Part shown: one piece after another, positions 1 to 7,834 of the stretch | Numbering within the stretch: position 1 is the first letter of the stretch | How the letters are laid out: each line of letters opens with the position of its first letter | Assembly (NCBI GenBank): GCA_015075005.1 | Contig: JABTVC010000001.1 | Coordinates: 124,001-188,000, forward strand | Direction: 5' to 3' | DNA from: Planctomycetia bacterium | GTDB lineage: Bacteria > Planctomycetota > Brocadiia > Brocadiales > Brocadiaceae | DNA: 64,000 nt | Program-made: the position numbers and the translations under genes | Notes under the pieces: model-generated | The model's input: only the letters and a program-made list of their open reading frames with translations | Databases searched by the model: none | Told to the model about the DNA's origin: nothing

Positions 1-273
1 AGCCGAACGACAAATTCCGTTTGTCCGTGCATAACCAGCTGTTTAGGAAATTTATATTTGCTGCGCAATTACCTCAATGATTAATCTTCATCATAACGCT
101 GTCCGGGAATTGCCTTGAGCACCAAATACTATACTACCTATTGATCAATCATATTAATATTAGACAACATTAATAGTATACATTAAAGATTGCGATTGCA
201 TTCTCGGACAACCTGGAAAGACCCGATCCCTTAGACCGCAGACTTAGATTATGAGGAAGTGTTGAAAATTCTG

Positions 274-405
274 TCATCTTGTTGATCTTCTTATCCGTAC
301 ACCTTCCGGGGTAATAATGACCAGATTCTTTTTTATATCTTCTTTCTTGATAGACGGGTACTATTTTTTGAATATCGCAAGTGTCTCATTAAAAAGTCCT
401 TCTGT
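274..405 (-). pseudogene. C-terminal fragment of a DUF5615-like PIN toxin
   Basis: The minus strand reads ..LFNETLAIFKK, a TAG stop, then YPSIKKEDIKKNLVIITPEG and VRIRR before a terminal stop. The 'P.IK.ED....LVI+...+RIR' ending is typical of DUF5615 PIN-like toxins as I remember the family. No start codon or N-terminal part is present here. A matching N-terminal piece lies upstream at about 895-996, beyond the GxxExxY cassette. The family call rests on this short motif only. Confidence 0.4.
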
Positions 406-409
406 TTCC

Positions 410-850
410 TCACACAAAGCCACCAAGACACAAAGATTTATGGTATATCCCCATTAATTATTCTTGATATTCCATCCTTCATAAAGGCTTCCCAAAATTC
501 AGCAAATATCCGAGCTTATGCCCTGTCAAACGCAAGTAAGTTAAAACCTGTTTCTTGTGAGCTTTATTAACGGATTCCACGGATTTCAACTCGATTATCA
601 CCTTGTTCTCAACGAGAATATCAACTCGAAATCCTTCATCAAATTTTATTCCATGATATTCTATTGGTATGGATACCTGACGGTCGACTGATAATCCACG
701 TTTCTTAAGCTCGTAAGCAAGGATGACTTCATAAACACTTTCAAGCAATCCTGGTCCAAGTTCCATATGCACTGCAACTGCAGCATCAACTATAATTTTT
801 CCAATATCATTTTCATTCATCATTCTTTGCGGCTTCGTGTCTCTGTGTGA
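410..850. mobile_element. Inverted-repeat-bounded cassette carrying a GxxExxY gene
   Basis: Arms at 410-435 and 825-850 are imperfect inverted repeats that match at 21 of 26 positions (outer part TCACACA.AG.CAC.AAG, inner end CAAAG). They enclose a single gene, the GxxExxY ORF, and no transposase. The two flanks hold opposite ends of a DUF5615-type toxin, which suggests insertion into that gene. This would be a non-autonomous, MITE-like cassette. The arms are seen directly; mobility is inferred. Confidence 0.4.
479..823 (-). CDS. GxxExxY family protein (PD-(D/E)XK nuclease-like), C-terminus frameshifted
   Basis: This is a 114-aa protein with the family hallmark GPGLLESVYE (the GxxExxY motif) near residues 23-32. 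It also has the nuclease-like core, with D in FRVDILVENK and ExK in VIIELKSVE. The family belongs to the PD-(D/E)XK superfamily; its role is unknown. The reading frame stops after GKPL, but one base off the codons continue MKDGISRIING, which is how family members normally end. So a 1-nt deletion removes about 12 conserved residues. The start is one of two adjacent ATGs just inside the right inverted-repeat arm. Confidence 0.75.
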   Translation of the reverse strand: MMNENDIGKIIVDAAVAVHMELGPGLLESVYEVILAYELKKRGLSVDRQVSIPIEYHGIKFDEGFRVDILVENKVIIELKSVESVNKAHKKQVLTYLRLTGHKLGYLLNFGKPL

Positions 851-894
851 TTACTTCTCCCCATTTTCATGAGGACAAGTCTTATTCGTGAAAA

Positions 895-996
895 AATATT
901 TTTGCTGAAAATGTAAAAATATTTTTTATAAGATACTAAAGACCTTAAATAATCAATAATTGGCTCGAAAAGGTTTTCATTGGCAAAAATCTTCAC
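895..996 (-). pseudogene. N-terminal fragment of a DUF5615 PIN-like toxin
   Basis: A GTG start at 996 opens MKIFANENLFEPIIDYLRSL, the standard beginning of DUF5615 toxins, including the acidic residues near the start of this PIN-like fold. Homology then stops in A/T-rich sequence. The GTG overlaps the TGA of the antitoxin fragment upstream (GTGA), the classic coupled arrangement of DUF433/DUF5615 pairs. The missing C-terminal half plausibly is the 274-405 fragment. Confidence 0.55.
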
Positions 997-1064
997 GCTG
1001 TAACCCCGGCTTCTTCATCAGCAAGAACTGCCGCATAATTCAGGCATGCCCTGATATCTTTATC
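993..1064 (-). pseudogene. C-terminal fragment of a DUF433 antitoxin
   Basis: The residues DKDIRACLNYAAVLADEE, followed by AGVTA and a stop, match the end of DUF433 antitoxins (D+RACL.YAA.L...E). The upstream codons run into a TGA, so the N-terminal HTH part is gone. It overlaps the toxin start by the GTGA coupling. Together the pieces are the remains of one toxin-antitoxin operon. Confidence 0.55.
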
Positions 1065-1078
1065 AGAATTTCAATACC

Positions 1079-1307
1079 CTATTTGCCTTTCTTATTATAA
1101 CAAACGTACTGCTTACCTTCCCAGGCTGATTTTTGACTAACTGACAGACGGCATGCATCTTTTCTCCTCCACAGGGCAATCTTATCCTGCGTGAGATTGT
1201 AAGACTTACAGACAAGCCGGTCAATTTGTTTTTCCAAATCATAGACTTTGGCTTGTTTATCAGGGTTTTGCAGATAATCCTTGTCTTTAATAATAGTAAA
1301 AATGTGC
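1079..1307 (-). pseudogene. C-terminal fragment of a restriction/BREX-type DNA methyltransferase
   Basis: An open stretch between two stops encodes DYLQNPDKQAKVYDLEKQID and then RLVCKSYNLTQDKIAL. The pattern 'NP.KQ.KV...E+QID.LVY+LYGLT..EI' is the usual C-terminus of Eco57I/PglX-like adenine methyltransferases. The whole catalytic part is missing. It may derive from the same lost defence locus as the BrxL-like scrap at 2369-2530, but that link is speculative. Confidence 0.45.
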
Positions 1308-1498
1308 TATTAAACGTGTCCCTTTAGATATAATTTATCAATTTGAAAGATTTGATTTAGACACTTGTGACCCCTTAGACACGTCAGTTTCTCTGGTTCT
1401 TCTGTGATAAAGTCCAGTTTGTTCATACGCAACGAAATTTACTCGTGGTTGTACTAAAAAAATAAATTGTTACGAAAAAGTATTCACTTTTATTCACG
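1308..1498. other. Non-coding spacer
   Basis: I see no supportable gene, RNA or repeat here; it is A/T-rich and stops occur in all frames. It separates the methyltransferase scrap from the HEPN/MNT pair. Confidence 0.5.
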
Positions 1499-1960
1499 TT
1501 ATATTGCTTTAAAGAAGTCATTTAATGAGTGCTTTAGTTTTTCTGTTAAATCCTTCAGACGATAACAAAGTAGAGAAAATTGTTCCCACTTCAAATTAAA
1601 ACCGTAGATATGCCTGAAAAGATGGCGAAAACTAAGGTATTCTTTTAGCTCTCTAAATAAGTCTTCTTTAATGACCTCTTTTCTAATTCCTTCATTGGGT
1701 GTTGTCACTTGCTTAAGTAATTGTTTATGCCAGTCTTCGCCTTCTGGTATTTTATGGTCAATTGATAGGGCAATTCTTTCAAAAATCTTTTCAACACCAC
1801 AATAAAAATCATGTAAAATACTTCCGGCAGCCCTTGTTTCAATAAAGTTTGGTTTTTCTGACAACCGGCTTATCGGTTCCGTCATTTCTTGTGTGAGTCT
1901 TTGCAGATTTTCCAACCCTATTTCTATGTCTTTTGTCAAACTTTCCTTATCCGTAGACAA
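1499..1960 (-). CDS. HepT-like HEPN ribonuclease toxin
   Basis: This is a 153-aa, largely helical protein. The segment SFRHLFRHIYGF near residues 111-122 carries the Rx4H-type motif of HEPN RNases. Members of this family cleave RNA or act as toxins that the partner MNT nucleotidyltransferase silences, in known cases by AMPylation. The start is TTG at 1960, preceded by a GGAAGGGG-like ribosome-binding site, and it overlaps the end of the MNT gene by 14 nt, so the pair is translationally coupled. Length and motif look intact. Sub-family assignment is uncertain. Confidence 0.75.
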   Translation of the reverse strand: MSTDKESLTKDIEIGLENLQRLTQEMTEPISRLSEKPNFIETRAAGSILHDFYCGVEKIFERIALSIDHKIPEGEDWHKQLLKQVTTPNEGIRKEVIKEDLFRELKEYLSFRHLFRHIYGFNLKWEQFSLLCYRLKDLTEKLKHSLNDFFKAI

Positions 1961-2243
1961 GTTCCCCTTCCTTTAGTGCCTTCTCTTTTAAGCTTTCAAA
2001 GGCATCTTCAAATGGAATAAGATTGATTTCAACCCCTGCCGGCATGAGATACCAAAGTTCTGTTAGTGCTTTTATATAAAGATCCGAGGATAATCCATCA
2101 ACAACCAGGTCAATATCTGATTTTTTATGGATAGTGCCTTTTACTACAGAACCTATAAGGAAAATTTTTTTGACATGATATTTTTCTTTAAGTAATTCAA
2201 TACATTTATCCGTCAGCAATCTTAACTCTTCTCTTTTATTCAT
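1947..2243 (-). CDS. MNT-domain nucleotidyltransferase antitoxin
   Basis: This is a 98-aa protein. The polymerase-beta-type signature GSVVKGTIHKKSDIDLVV (GSx10DxD) lies near residues 31-48 and provides the nucleotide- and metal-binding residues. An upstream in-frame ATG exists, but ATG at 2243 is chosen because GGAGG lies nine bases before it. It is the first gene of a two-gene operon with the HEPN toxin, the usual MNT-HepT order. Its expected job is to neutralise the HEPN protein. Confidence 0.8.
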   Translation of the reverse strand: MNKREELRLLTDKCIELLKEKYHVKKIFLIGSVVKGTIHKKSDIDLVVDGLSSDLYIKALTELWYLMPAGVEINLIPFEDAFESLKEKALKEGELVYG

Positions 2244-2368
2244 TCGGCTACCTCCTGACAGTTGATGGTATAAAATTATTGATCCCATTATACAATCCTT
2301 TTAATATAAGCATTTAAATGGTTCTTCAAATATTTATCGTATCATTCAGTTTTTTATTCAGCATCAAC

Positions 2369-2530
2369 TCAGCATTCGCCTCTTTTTCTTAACTCATGTA
2401 AAGCGGAAGAAAAATAGTCGGCTTTTAATGCTACGCCGTTACCGATCATCTGTTTTTCAGTACGTGGTATTTCCCATCCTGGGAGTAACTCATGAATTCT
2501 ATCTATAAAAGCCATCTCAATTTTTATTGC
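2369..2530 (-). pseudogene. Fragment resembling BREX Lon-like protease BrxL
   Basis: The minus-strand codons IEMAFIDRIHELLPGWEIPR, followed by about 30 residues ending HELRKRGEC and a stop, resemble the 'FLDR+H..+PGWE+PK' segment of BrxL-type Lon proteases. In BrxL this lies in the middle of a long protein, so only a scrap remains. The identification is from memory of the motif. Confidence 0.45.
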
Positions 2531-2875
2531 ATGTGTCTTTAATAAAAATATTTTCCTAAGAAAATATTTTCAAATATTTCTCCGGATAAACCTTCCGGGT
2601 CAATTATATACTCGATTTCAGAAACCCTGCAATCTAATGGTTGTTTAAGGTAATCAGATGTCAGTTTTGGGAAATATTTGTTTACTATTCATGACTGTAA
2701 TCCCACCCCCGAATCTCTGCTTCTTCCCAGGCTCTTTTACAAGGAATGCTCAATGTAACAGACGGTTTTTTTCCTTTTTGGAGAAACTTGCCCAGGTAAG
2801 AGCACTGGCACTTGCCTCTGGGGTAAAAAAATTCTGAGCATTTAGTCATCTTGGATAATTCAAACCACTACGATA
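2531..2875 (-). other. Degenerate region with short coding remnants
   Basis: Minus-strand scraps are visible, for example SDYLKQPLDCRVSEIEYIID near 2600-2670 and GKFLQKGKKPSVTLSIPCKR near 2740-2800. No start, domain or family could be assigned. They look like leftovers of one or two lost genes. Confidence 0.3.
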
Positions 2876-3523
2876 TCATCCACCACGGCGGTTTTCCTCA
2901 AACATTTCTGCAGGCATAGGATATCGTAATCTCCAGATTACTTTGATCGGTCGTTCCCTTTCATAATCGTCAAGATCGGCAGGACCCAGGTACGAAAATG
3001 GGACGGTAATCCCATCTCTTTTCTTTACATCGCGAGCAAAGATTAGAATTGAGTAGCCTCGTTTTCTGTGATTAATAAGATTTTGTCCCGTATCACTATT
3101 TTGCGTGGTGTTTGTCTGCGATTCCCAGTGTAATAGTTCTCTACTGATGGGATAATCCGCATACATAGTACTCGGGGAAAATTCACGCTCGGTTTTCTGG
3201 AATGTGATAAGCAGCGCGTACACTTTTACATCTCTGAAATGCAGAACCCCAACACCGGTCTGGCCGGCAGATTCGAGTGTTGCCAGTCCAAGCGCAACCG
3301 TGATATCCACGTTGCTATACTGCGCGTGAAGTTCAAATGTACATGGGAAGGACAAATTTGCGGGAATTCCGCTGATTCGTGTCTCGGTGGCTGCCCATTC
3401 GAGAATTTCGTTCAGATCGGCAAGTATAGAGGGGTTACCCGCAAGTCGTTCAAACGAATTCTTAATAGTCGCAGTTCCAAGTTTTGCGCCAGGTTTGCCC
3501 CACAATCGGTAATGAATAAACAT
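2876..3523 (-). pseudogene. DUF3427 domain, probably the C-terminal remnant of an SF2 helicase
   Basis: The 215-aa frame contains the DUF3427 landmarks TEREFSPSTMYADYPISREL, HWESQ, TGQNLINHRKRG, SYLGPADL and WRLRYPMP. DUF3427 normally ends proteins of about 1000 aa that carry a DEAD/DEAH helicase and sometimes a PLD nuclease domain, linked to defence or plasmid functions. Nothing upstream encodes a helicase, so this is most likely a truncated 3' end, although short stand-alone versions could exist. The first residues (MFIHYRLWGKPG) include the normal junction of the domain. Confidence 0.65.
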
Positions 3524-3643
3524 GTCAAATTTACCAGCAACAAAGGATTTCTTCTAATTCATTCTCTTCGTATCGTTAATCACACAAGTAATGTTTATCA
3601 TTTCTTGAAACAGGATAAATTCAATATTTAAGATCCTGCCAAT

Positions 3644-4525
3644 TCAGATATGACTTTCTAATCGTTTATTAGGTTTTTTACGGAATTGCTTCTGCGCGGT
3701 AATGTTTTCATCAATGAATACAATCATCTTTTTTGCAATATCCAATACAACAGGCACAACTACAGAATTGCCAAACTGTCTGTAAAGCTGCGTGTCTGAA
3801 ACCCCTATGCCTTTGATTTTAAAATTATTCGGATACCCCATCAAAGCTCTGCATTCTTCCGGAGTCAGTCTGCGTGGATTCCTTCCGTTGTCCTGAGAAA
3901 TGAGAATTTCTGAGCCCTCCTTGTGACACCTTGCACTTAAAGTTTTCGATACACTGTCAATATCTACAAGCCAAAAACCAAATCCGTTTCCTTTTTCTTT
4001 ATGCTTCTTTGCGTAGTTCTGCAAATAATTCCAAAGGTGATCGGTAAGCGTATATTTTGGGTAGGATTTTTAATAAGTATATCACGAACCCGTGCTTCTT
4101 TTTTTGGTGGCTCAGAAAATTTTAATATGATAATTTATTGTAATATCCCTTGTTAAATCCCGCAATAAAAATTCTTTCCCTACGCTGTGGCACGTAATGC
4201 TTTACATCAATTATCTGGTCGAAAGTAATATAGTCAGGCTCTTTGAGTACCTCAGAAATGATTTTGAATGTTCTGCCTTTGTCGTATGATTTCAGGTTTT
4301 TTACATTCTCAAGCAGAAAAGCCTTTGGCAGTTTTGCTTTCAGAATACGGATAATATCATAAAACAATGTCCTCTGTGTCTCATCAGCGAATCCGTGTTT
4401 CCTGTCAAGACTATTTTTCTTTGATACGCCTGCAATTGAAAACGGCTGGCAGGGAAATCCGGCTAACAATATATCGTGCTTTTGAATTTGATTTTCACCG
4501 ATTTTGGTTATATCTCAACTCTGTT
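3644..4525 (-). pseudogene. DNA (cytosine-5)-methyltransferase, broken
   Basis: Two reading frames hold the conserved blocks of a C5 methyltransferase. The first has the catalytic PCQPFS block, ENVKN and QRRERIFI (4122-4525). The second has [25 protein letters not shown] and [15 protein letters not shown] (3644-4060). A TGA stands just before [20 protein letters not shown], and the AdoMet-binding first block is absent. The halves are out of frame around 4060-4121. The product would have methylated cytosine in a short palindrome, beside the HNH and Vsr-type genes of a decayed restriction system. Confidence 0.8.
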
Positions 4526-4582
4526 TTGCATCGTAATTTGTAAGCACTTTACATTCCTCACGATTTTGTTTATATTTGTGCC

Positions 4583-5347
4583 ATGCAAAAAAGGCTTTGG
4601 ACAAGAGAAGAGTTGATTATAGCTATAAATCTTTATTGTAAGCTACCCTTTGGAAAACTACATAAAGGTACTCCTGAGATAATTAAGATTGCAAACCTAT
4701 TTGGAAGAAGCCCATCTTCTGTTGCGTGGAAGTTAGTAAATTTTGCTAGTTTCGATCACAGTCTTAAAGCACGCGGAATTAAGGGAGCATCAAATGTAAG
4801 TATTTTAGATAAACAAATTTGGAATGAATTTTATAATAATTGGGAATCACTTAGTTATGAAAGTGAAAAGCTGTTTGCGAAATTGCAGAACAAATCTATC
4901 GAACAAACAATAGATATCCCCGAATTTGAACTTCGGGAGGGAAAAGTGCGTGAACAGGTGATAAAAGCAAGGGTTAATCAGTCATTCTTTCGGTCAAGTA
5001 TTCTTGCTGCGTATAATTCAACTTGTTGCATTACGGGGTTAAAAAATCCTGTTTTTTTAATTGCAAGCCATATTGCTCCGTGGTCTTCTGATGAAAATAA
5101 CAGATTAAATCCAAGGAATGGGTTATGCATTAACTCTTTACATGACAAAGCATTTGAAGCTGGTTTAATTACTATTACTCCTGATTATACCATAAAAATA
5201 TCTTCCCTTTTAAAAAAGGATAAAAGACAAAAAGTAATTGAAGATTATTTTTTAAACTATGATAATCAAAATATAATCATTCCTTCTAGATTTTTACCTG
5301 ATCCAGATTTATTAACTCACCATAATAAAGAAAGATTCATGAGGTAG
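4583..5347 (+). CDS. HNH restriction endonuclease (HNH_2 type)
   Basis: This 254-aa protein has an N-terminal HTH-like part (TREELIIAINLYCKLPFG) and a C-terminal HNH_2 nuclease. In the nuclease, ASHIAPWSSDENNRLNPRNG and LCINSLHDKAFEAGLI (about residues 160-198) carry the His, Asn and His that bind metal and cut DNA. It is divergent from the methyltransferase remnant, and the two probably formed one restriction-modification unit. With the methyltransferase broken, an active nuclease would be harmful unless another enzyme protects the sites, so activity is doubtful. The frame looks full length. Start: ATG at 4583. Confidence 0.75.
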   Translation: MQKRLWTREELIIAINLYCKLPFGKLHKGTPEIIKIANLFGRSPSSVAWKLVNFASFDHSLKARGIKGASNVSILDKQIWNEFYNNWESLSYESEKLFAKLQNKSIEQTIDIPEFELREGKVREQVIKARVNQSFFRSSILAAYNSTCCITGLKNPVFLIASHIAPWSSDENNRLNPRNGLCINSLHDKAFEAGLITITPDYTIKISSLLKKDKRQKVIEDYFLNYDNQNIIIPSRFLPDPDLLTHHNKERFMR

Positions 5348-5526
5348 CAATCAAATGCATTCCCCTCTTTATCAAACTCCCCAATGAACTTATATTGGCA
5401 TAATGGTTGTGGACAGTGATGGTGCTGAACAATCATTCCATCGATAAAGGTTTCGGTAAATTCTGTTCTTACCCCACATTTTGGACAACCTGTTGGTTGC
5501 TCGTTATCTAAAATATACACTTCCAT
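5317..5526 (-). CDS. Small zinc-finger-like protein
   Basis: This 69-aa frame has two cysteine pairs, CPKCGVRTEF and HHHCPQPLCQYKFIGEFD, consistent with one zinc ribbon. It overlaps the end of the convergent HNH gene by about 30 nt. The ribosome-binding site is weak. I do not recognise a family; it could be the intact small protein it appears to be or a remnant. The cysteine pattern makes chance unlikely. Confidence 0.45.
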   Translation of the reverse strand: MEVYILDNEQPTGCPKCGVRTEFTETFIDGMIVQHHHCPQPLCQYKFIGEFDKEGNAFDCYLMNLSLLW

Positions 5527-5639
5527 CGTTAATCTTTAAATGTCTATAGTTCTTGCTATCAAATCAGAAGGCGTATTTTACCGCCTGTGAGAAAACCCGA
5601 AAAACCAACTTCAGGATATCATGGATAAAGAATTAACTG

Positions 5640-5899
5640 TCAATAGGGAGCATGATGTGAATTTCCCTCTTGTGAAAGCCAGTAAAATTCGAGTTCGGTT
5701 TTAAATCTTGTTCTTTTCCAGTCGCCGCTATCGTCCGCCGCAATATCACTAACCGGAAAGATATTTAAAACGTCAAAACTCCCTCCCAAGTATATCTGGT
5801 TTTTAGAATTATCATTGGCAGCAAGGTTTCCATATACACTCTGCGGCATCCCTTGTCGACATATATTCTTATAAAATTCTTTAAATTCATTTTTTTGAT
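5640..5899 (-). pseudogene. Fragment resembling MvaI/BcnI-type restriction endonuclease
   Basis: An open frame without a usable start reads KEFYKNICRQGMPQSVYGNL, AANDNSKNQIYLGG, DVLNIFP and later LEFYWLSQEG. The order 'YGN..A.ND..KNQ+Y+GG.FD.LNI.P...+FYWL' recalls the C-terminal half of MvaI/BcnI family nucleases. The catalytic N-terminal half is missing. Its position between methyltransferase/HNH remnants and vsr fits a decayed restriction locus. Confidence 0.5.
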
Positions 5900-5902
5900 G
5901 GT

Positions 5903-6223
5903 TTAAGCCGTTTTGGAAGTTTTAAAAATGTTTTTTTCTTTTCTCCGGTTAATTTTCTCAAGCCACCATTGTGTATGGGTTTTAGGCACTACGAAATATT
6001 TACCGCCGTCGTGACCATGCCAGAAACAACCATGAATAAATACAACCGTTTTATATTTCGGGAAAACAAGGTCTGGTTTGCCAGGTAACATTTTATCATG
6101 AAGTTTATATCGAAAACCATTCCCAAACAGGAATTTCCTGACCATGATTTCCGGTTTTGTGCCCTTGCTCCTGATCATGGACATATTATAACTTCTGGTT
6201 TTCTTGTCGTGAACATCTGCCAT
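5903..6223 (-). CDS. vsr: Very short patch repair endonuclease Vsr, copy 1 (C-terminus truncated)
   Basis: Vsr nicks next to T:G mismatches that arise when 5-methylcytosine deaminates, and normally accompanies Dcm-like methyltransferases. The 106 aa contain the family blocks RSYNMSMIRSKGTKPEIMVR, YKLHDKMLPGKPDLVFPKYK and HGCFWHGH, so the metal-binding Asp and His residues are present. The usual tail with an IWECEL-type ending is missing; the frame stops right where the MvaI-like fragment begins. It is nearly identical to copy 3 at 10347-10622. Activity is uncertain. Confidence 0.75.
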   Translation of the reverse strand: MADVHDKKTRSYNMSMIRSKGTKPEIMVRKFLFGNGFRYKLHDKMLPGKPDLVFPKYKTVVFIHGCFWHGHDGGKYFVVPKTHTQWWLEKINRRKEKNIFKTSKTA

Positions 6224-6288
6224 GAACCTTTTCCTATTTAATAATTGAAGATTTTAGTTTTCAGGCTAAGATTTCTATTTTCTGATTC

Positions 6289-6492
6289 TCAATCTTCCAT
6301 CCTTATAAACGCAGAATTTATTTGGCAACTTGTTCGTTTCTCTGAGACGGCAATTTTCAATATTTCCCTGTCTGGAAGGTGCGGATCTATATCTCTCACG
6401 CTCATTGTATCATATCCCTGATTTGTGAGCCATTTTTCTACCTTTTTGCCTACCCCAACATCAACTAAGAATTTTAAGTTCTTTTGATTCAC
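6289..6492 (-). pseudogene. DUF5615 PIN-like toxin, C-terminally broken
   Basis: Residues 1-54 (LKFLVDVGVGKKVEKWLTNQ, GYDTMSVRDIDPHLPDREIL, KIAVSEKR) match DUF5615 toxins well. The last residues diverge and the frame ends at 67 aa instead of about 110-120, so the RNase-like core is incomplete. It lies two bases downstream of its DUF433 antitoxin, as expected for a coupled pair. A frameshift followed by deletion is the likely cause. Confidence 0.65.
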
Positions 6493-6494
6493 CG

Positions 6495-6740
6495 TTAAGC
6501 ACCTGTGCCTACTTCAAATACCTGCTCTTCACCCACTAACTCAGCCGCATAGAGTAAAACGGCTTGAGTATCTTCGGGTTCTAATTCAGGGTAATCTTCA
6601 AGTATCTCCTGTGTTGTCAACCCGCCAGCCAATGCCTTCAAAATTTGTTCAACGGTAATTCTTAAACCTCTAAGGGTTGGTTTACCAACCATCACTTCTG
6701 GATTCATGGTAATTCTGTCTAATAACTGTTTGGCATTCAT
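6495..6740 (-). CDS. DUF433 antitoxin
   Basis: This 81-aa protein has the complete DUF433 pattern: ITMNPEVMVGKPTLRGLRIT, then a helix-turn-helix-like stretch VEQILKALAGGLTTQEILED and YPELEPEDTQAVLLYAAEL. DUF433 proteins act as DNA-binding antitoxins of DUF5615 PIN-like toxins. The partner follows immediately but is truncated, so this antitoxin is probably an orphan now. An ATG follows an AAGGAATG-like ribosome-binding region. Confidence 0.8.
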   Translation of the reverse strand: MNAKQLLDRITMNPEVMVGKPTLRGLRITVEQILKALAGGLTTQEILEDYPELEPEDTQAVLLYAAELVGEEQVFEVGTGA

Positions 6741-6780
6741 TTTTCATTCCTTTTTTTCATGTGTTTTTGTGTAGTTAAAT

Positions 6781-6963
6781 TTAAGTAAATATTTTAAAAA
6801 CTTTATTTATAAGGAATTTTATTACACCAATTTCCGGTTTTGTGTCCTTGCTCCTGATCATGGACATAGTATAACTTCTCTGCCTGTGCGTTGCCTGATT
6901 ACGTGCGATCTCGTTCAGGCAGGCACGCAGGCAGGTGGTTTTCTTGTTGTGAACATCTGCCAT
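6781..6963 (-). pseudogene. vsr: vsr fragment, copy 2, with a 57-bp in-frame insertion
   Basis: The frame begins MADVHNKKT as in the other vsr copies, continues with 19 foreign residues, then resumes RSYTMSMIRSKDTKPEI before dissolving into a short tail. Only the first third of Vsr is represented. The 57-bp insert is listed separately. It is one of four same-direction vsr copies between 5.9 and 11.6 kb. Confidence 0.75.
6880..6936. repeat. 57-bp palindromic insert inside a vsr fragment
   Basis: Compared with the uninterrupted vsr copies, 57 extra bases sit between the codons for KKT and RSY. The ends are imperfect inverted complements (CTGCCTGTGCGTTGCCTG against CAGGCAGGCACGCAGGCAGG). The length is a multiple of three, so the reading frame is kept, as with the palindromic elements known from Rickettsia genes. 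No clear target duplication is visible. Confidence 0.55.
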
Positions 6964-7070
6964 GAATTTATTCCCGAATAATCAGTCATTTCCTTTGTTT
7001 CCAATCTCTTTTGTGAGTTTTAATATCTCATCATATACAATTTTGAGCTTAAAAGTTGCTTTCGATCATT

Positions 7071-7583
7071 TCATTCAGTCTTTCTGATTTCGAATCTTTC
7101 ATTAACAAGCTCAAGTGCTTGCGTTATCCAGTTTATATCAAATCTCAATCCTGATTCTATTAACAATTTAATGAGAGGACTTGCTTCCACAACAAGTTTT
7201 TTCTTCTTTGCAGTTAAAATAATTCCTACGGTACCCCTTACATACAAATTAAAAGTGTGTGCGCATTTCCTAGCCTGTAGATCGTCCAGAATAACGTCAG
7301 AGCCAGGATGTTCAACGGCAAAGGTAATAACCTCGGATTCTCCCCTTCCTAAATCCCATCCTGCTATGCCTGAATGTATTTGAAGGTGGTCTTTCAAAGA
7401 TATAACCTTTTTAGAAGAAAGAAAAAGTTCCCACCTTAATTGTTCTTCTTTGTGAAAGAATAGTTCGTCTATTACACCTTTTGGAATTACAAGTTCCGCA
7501 CACAGGTCTGTGAGAAGATGTAGATACCCTATCTTACTCAATAAAATTAATGGTGATGTATTAATAACCCATCGTCTATTCAT
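7071..7583 (-). CDS. PIN-domain toxin, DUF3368 family
   Basis: This 170-aa protein starts RWVINTSPLILLSKIGYLHL and carries VILDDLQARKCA and GTVGIILTAKKKK, the conserved blocks of DUF3368 PIN proteins. The Asp residues that bind metal in PIN RNases fall in INTSP (here N instead of D in the first position, common in this family), GRGES and VILDD. It overlaps the UPF0175 antitoxin by 8 nt, the standard coupled layout. Full length; probably functional as far as sequence shows. Confidence 0.85.
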   Translation of the reverse strand: MNRRWVINTSPLILLSKIGYLHLLTDLCAELVIPKGVIDELFFHKEEQLRWELFLSSKKVISLKDHLQIHSGIAGWDLGRGESEVITFAVEHPGSDVILDDLQARKCAHTFNLYVRGTVGIILTAKKKKLVVEASPLIKLLIESGLRFDINWITQALELVNERFEIRKTE

Positions 7584-7830
7584 GGGATATTTCTTCTTTT
7601 ATTTCTTCAATGGTATATTGAAACGGCGAAACGCTAAATTTCCCCAACGAAAATATAAATTCAGCGCGCGTGAGACCCGCTATTTCCGCAGCCTTTTCCT
7701 GCGATATTATTCCCATTTCATACCATTTAACTGCTGCCGCGAGTCTTAATTCACTGGCAAACTCAGAAGGCTCCTTTCGGAGTGCTGAAAATGCCCCTTC
7801 TGGTATATCAAGTTTTAACACTATTGACAT
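7576..7830 (-). CDS. UPF0175 family antitoxin
   Basis: This 84-aa protein has a UPF0175 core: an N-terminal strand, ELRLAAAVKWYEMGIISQEK and AAEIAGLTRAEFIFSLGKFS, a ribbon/HTH-type DNA-binding fold. The family pairs with DUF3368 PIN toxins, and here the toxin start overlaps its stop. AGGAGGTGAATAA just before the ATG at 7830 is a strong ribosome-binding site. Confidence 0.85.
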   Translation of the reverse strand: MSIVLKLDIPEGAFSALRKEPSEFASELRLAAAVKWYEMGIISQEKAAEIAGLTRAEFIFSLGKFSVSPFQYTIEEIKEEISHE

Positions 7831-7834
7831 TTAT

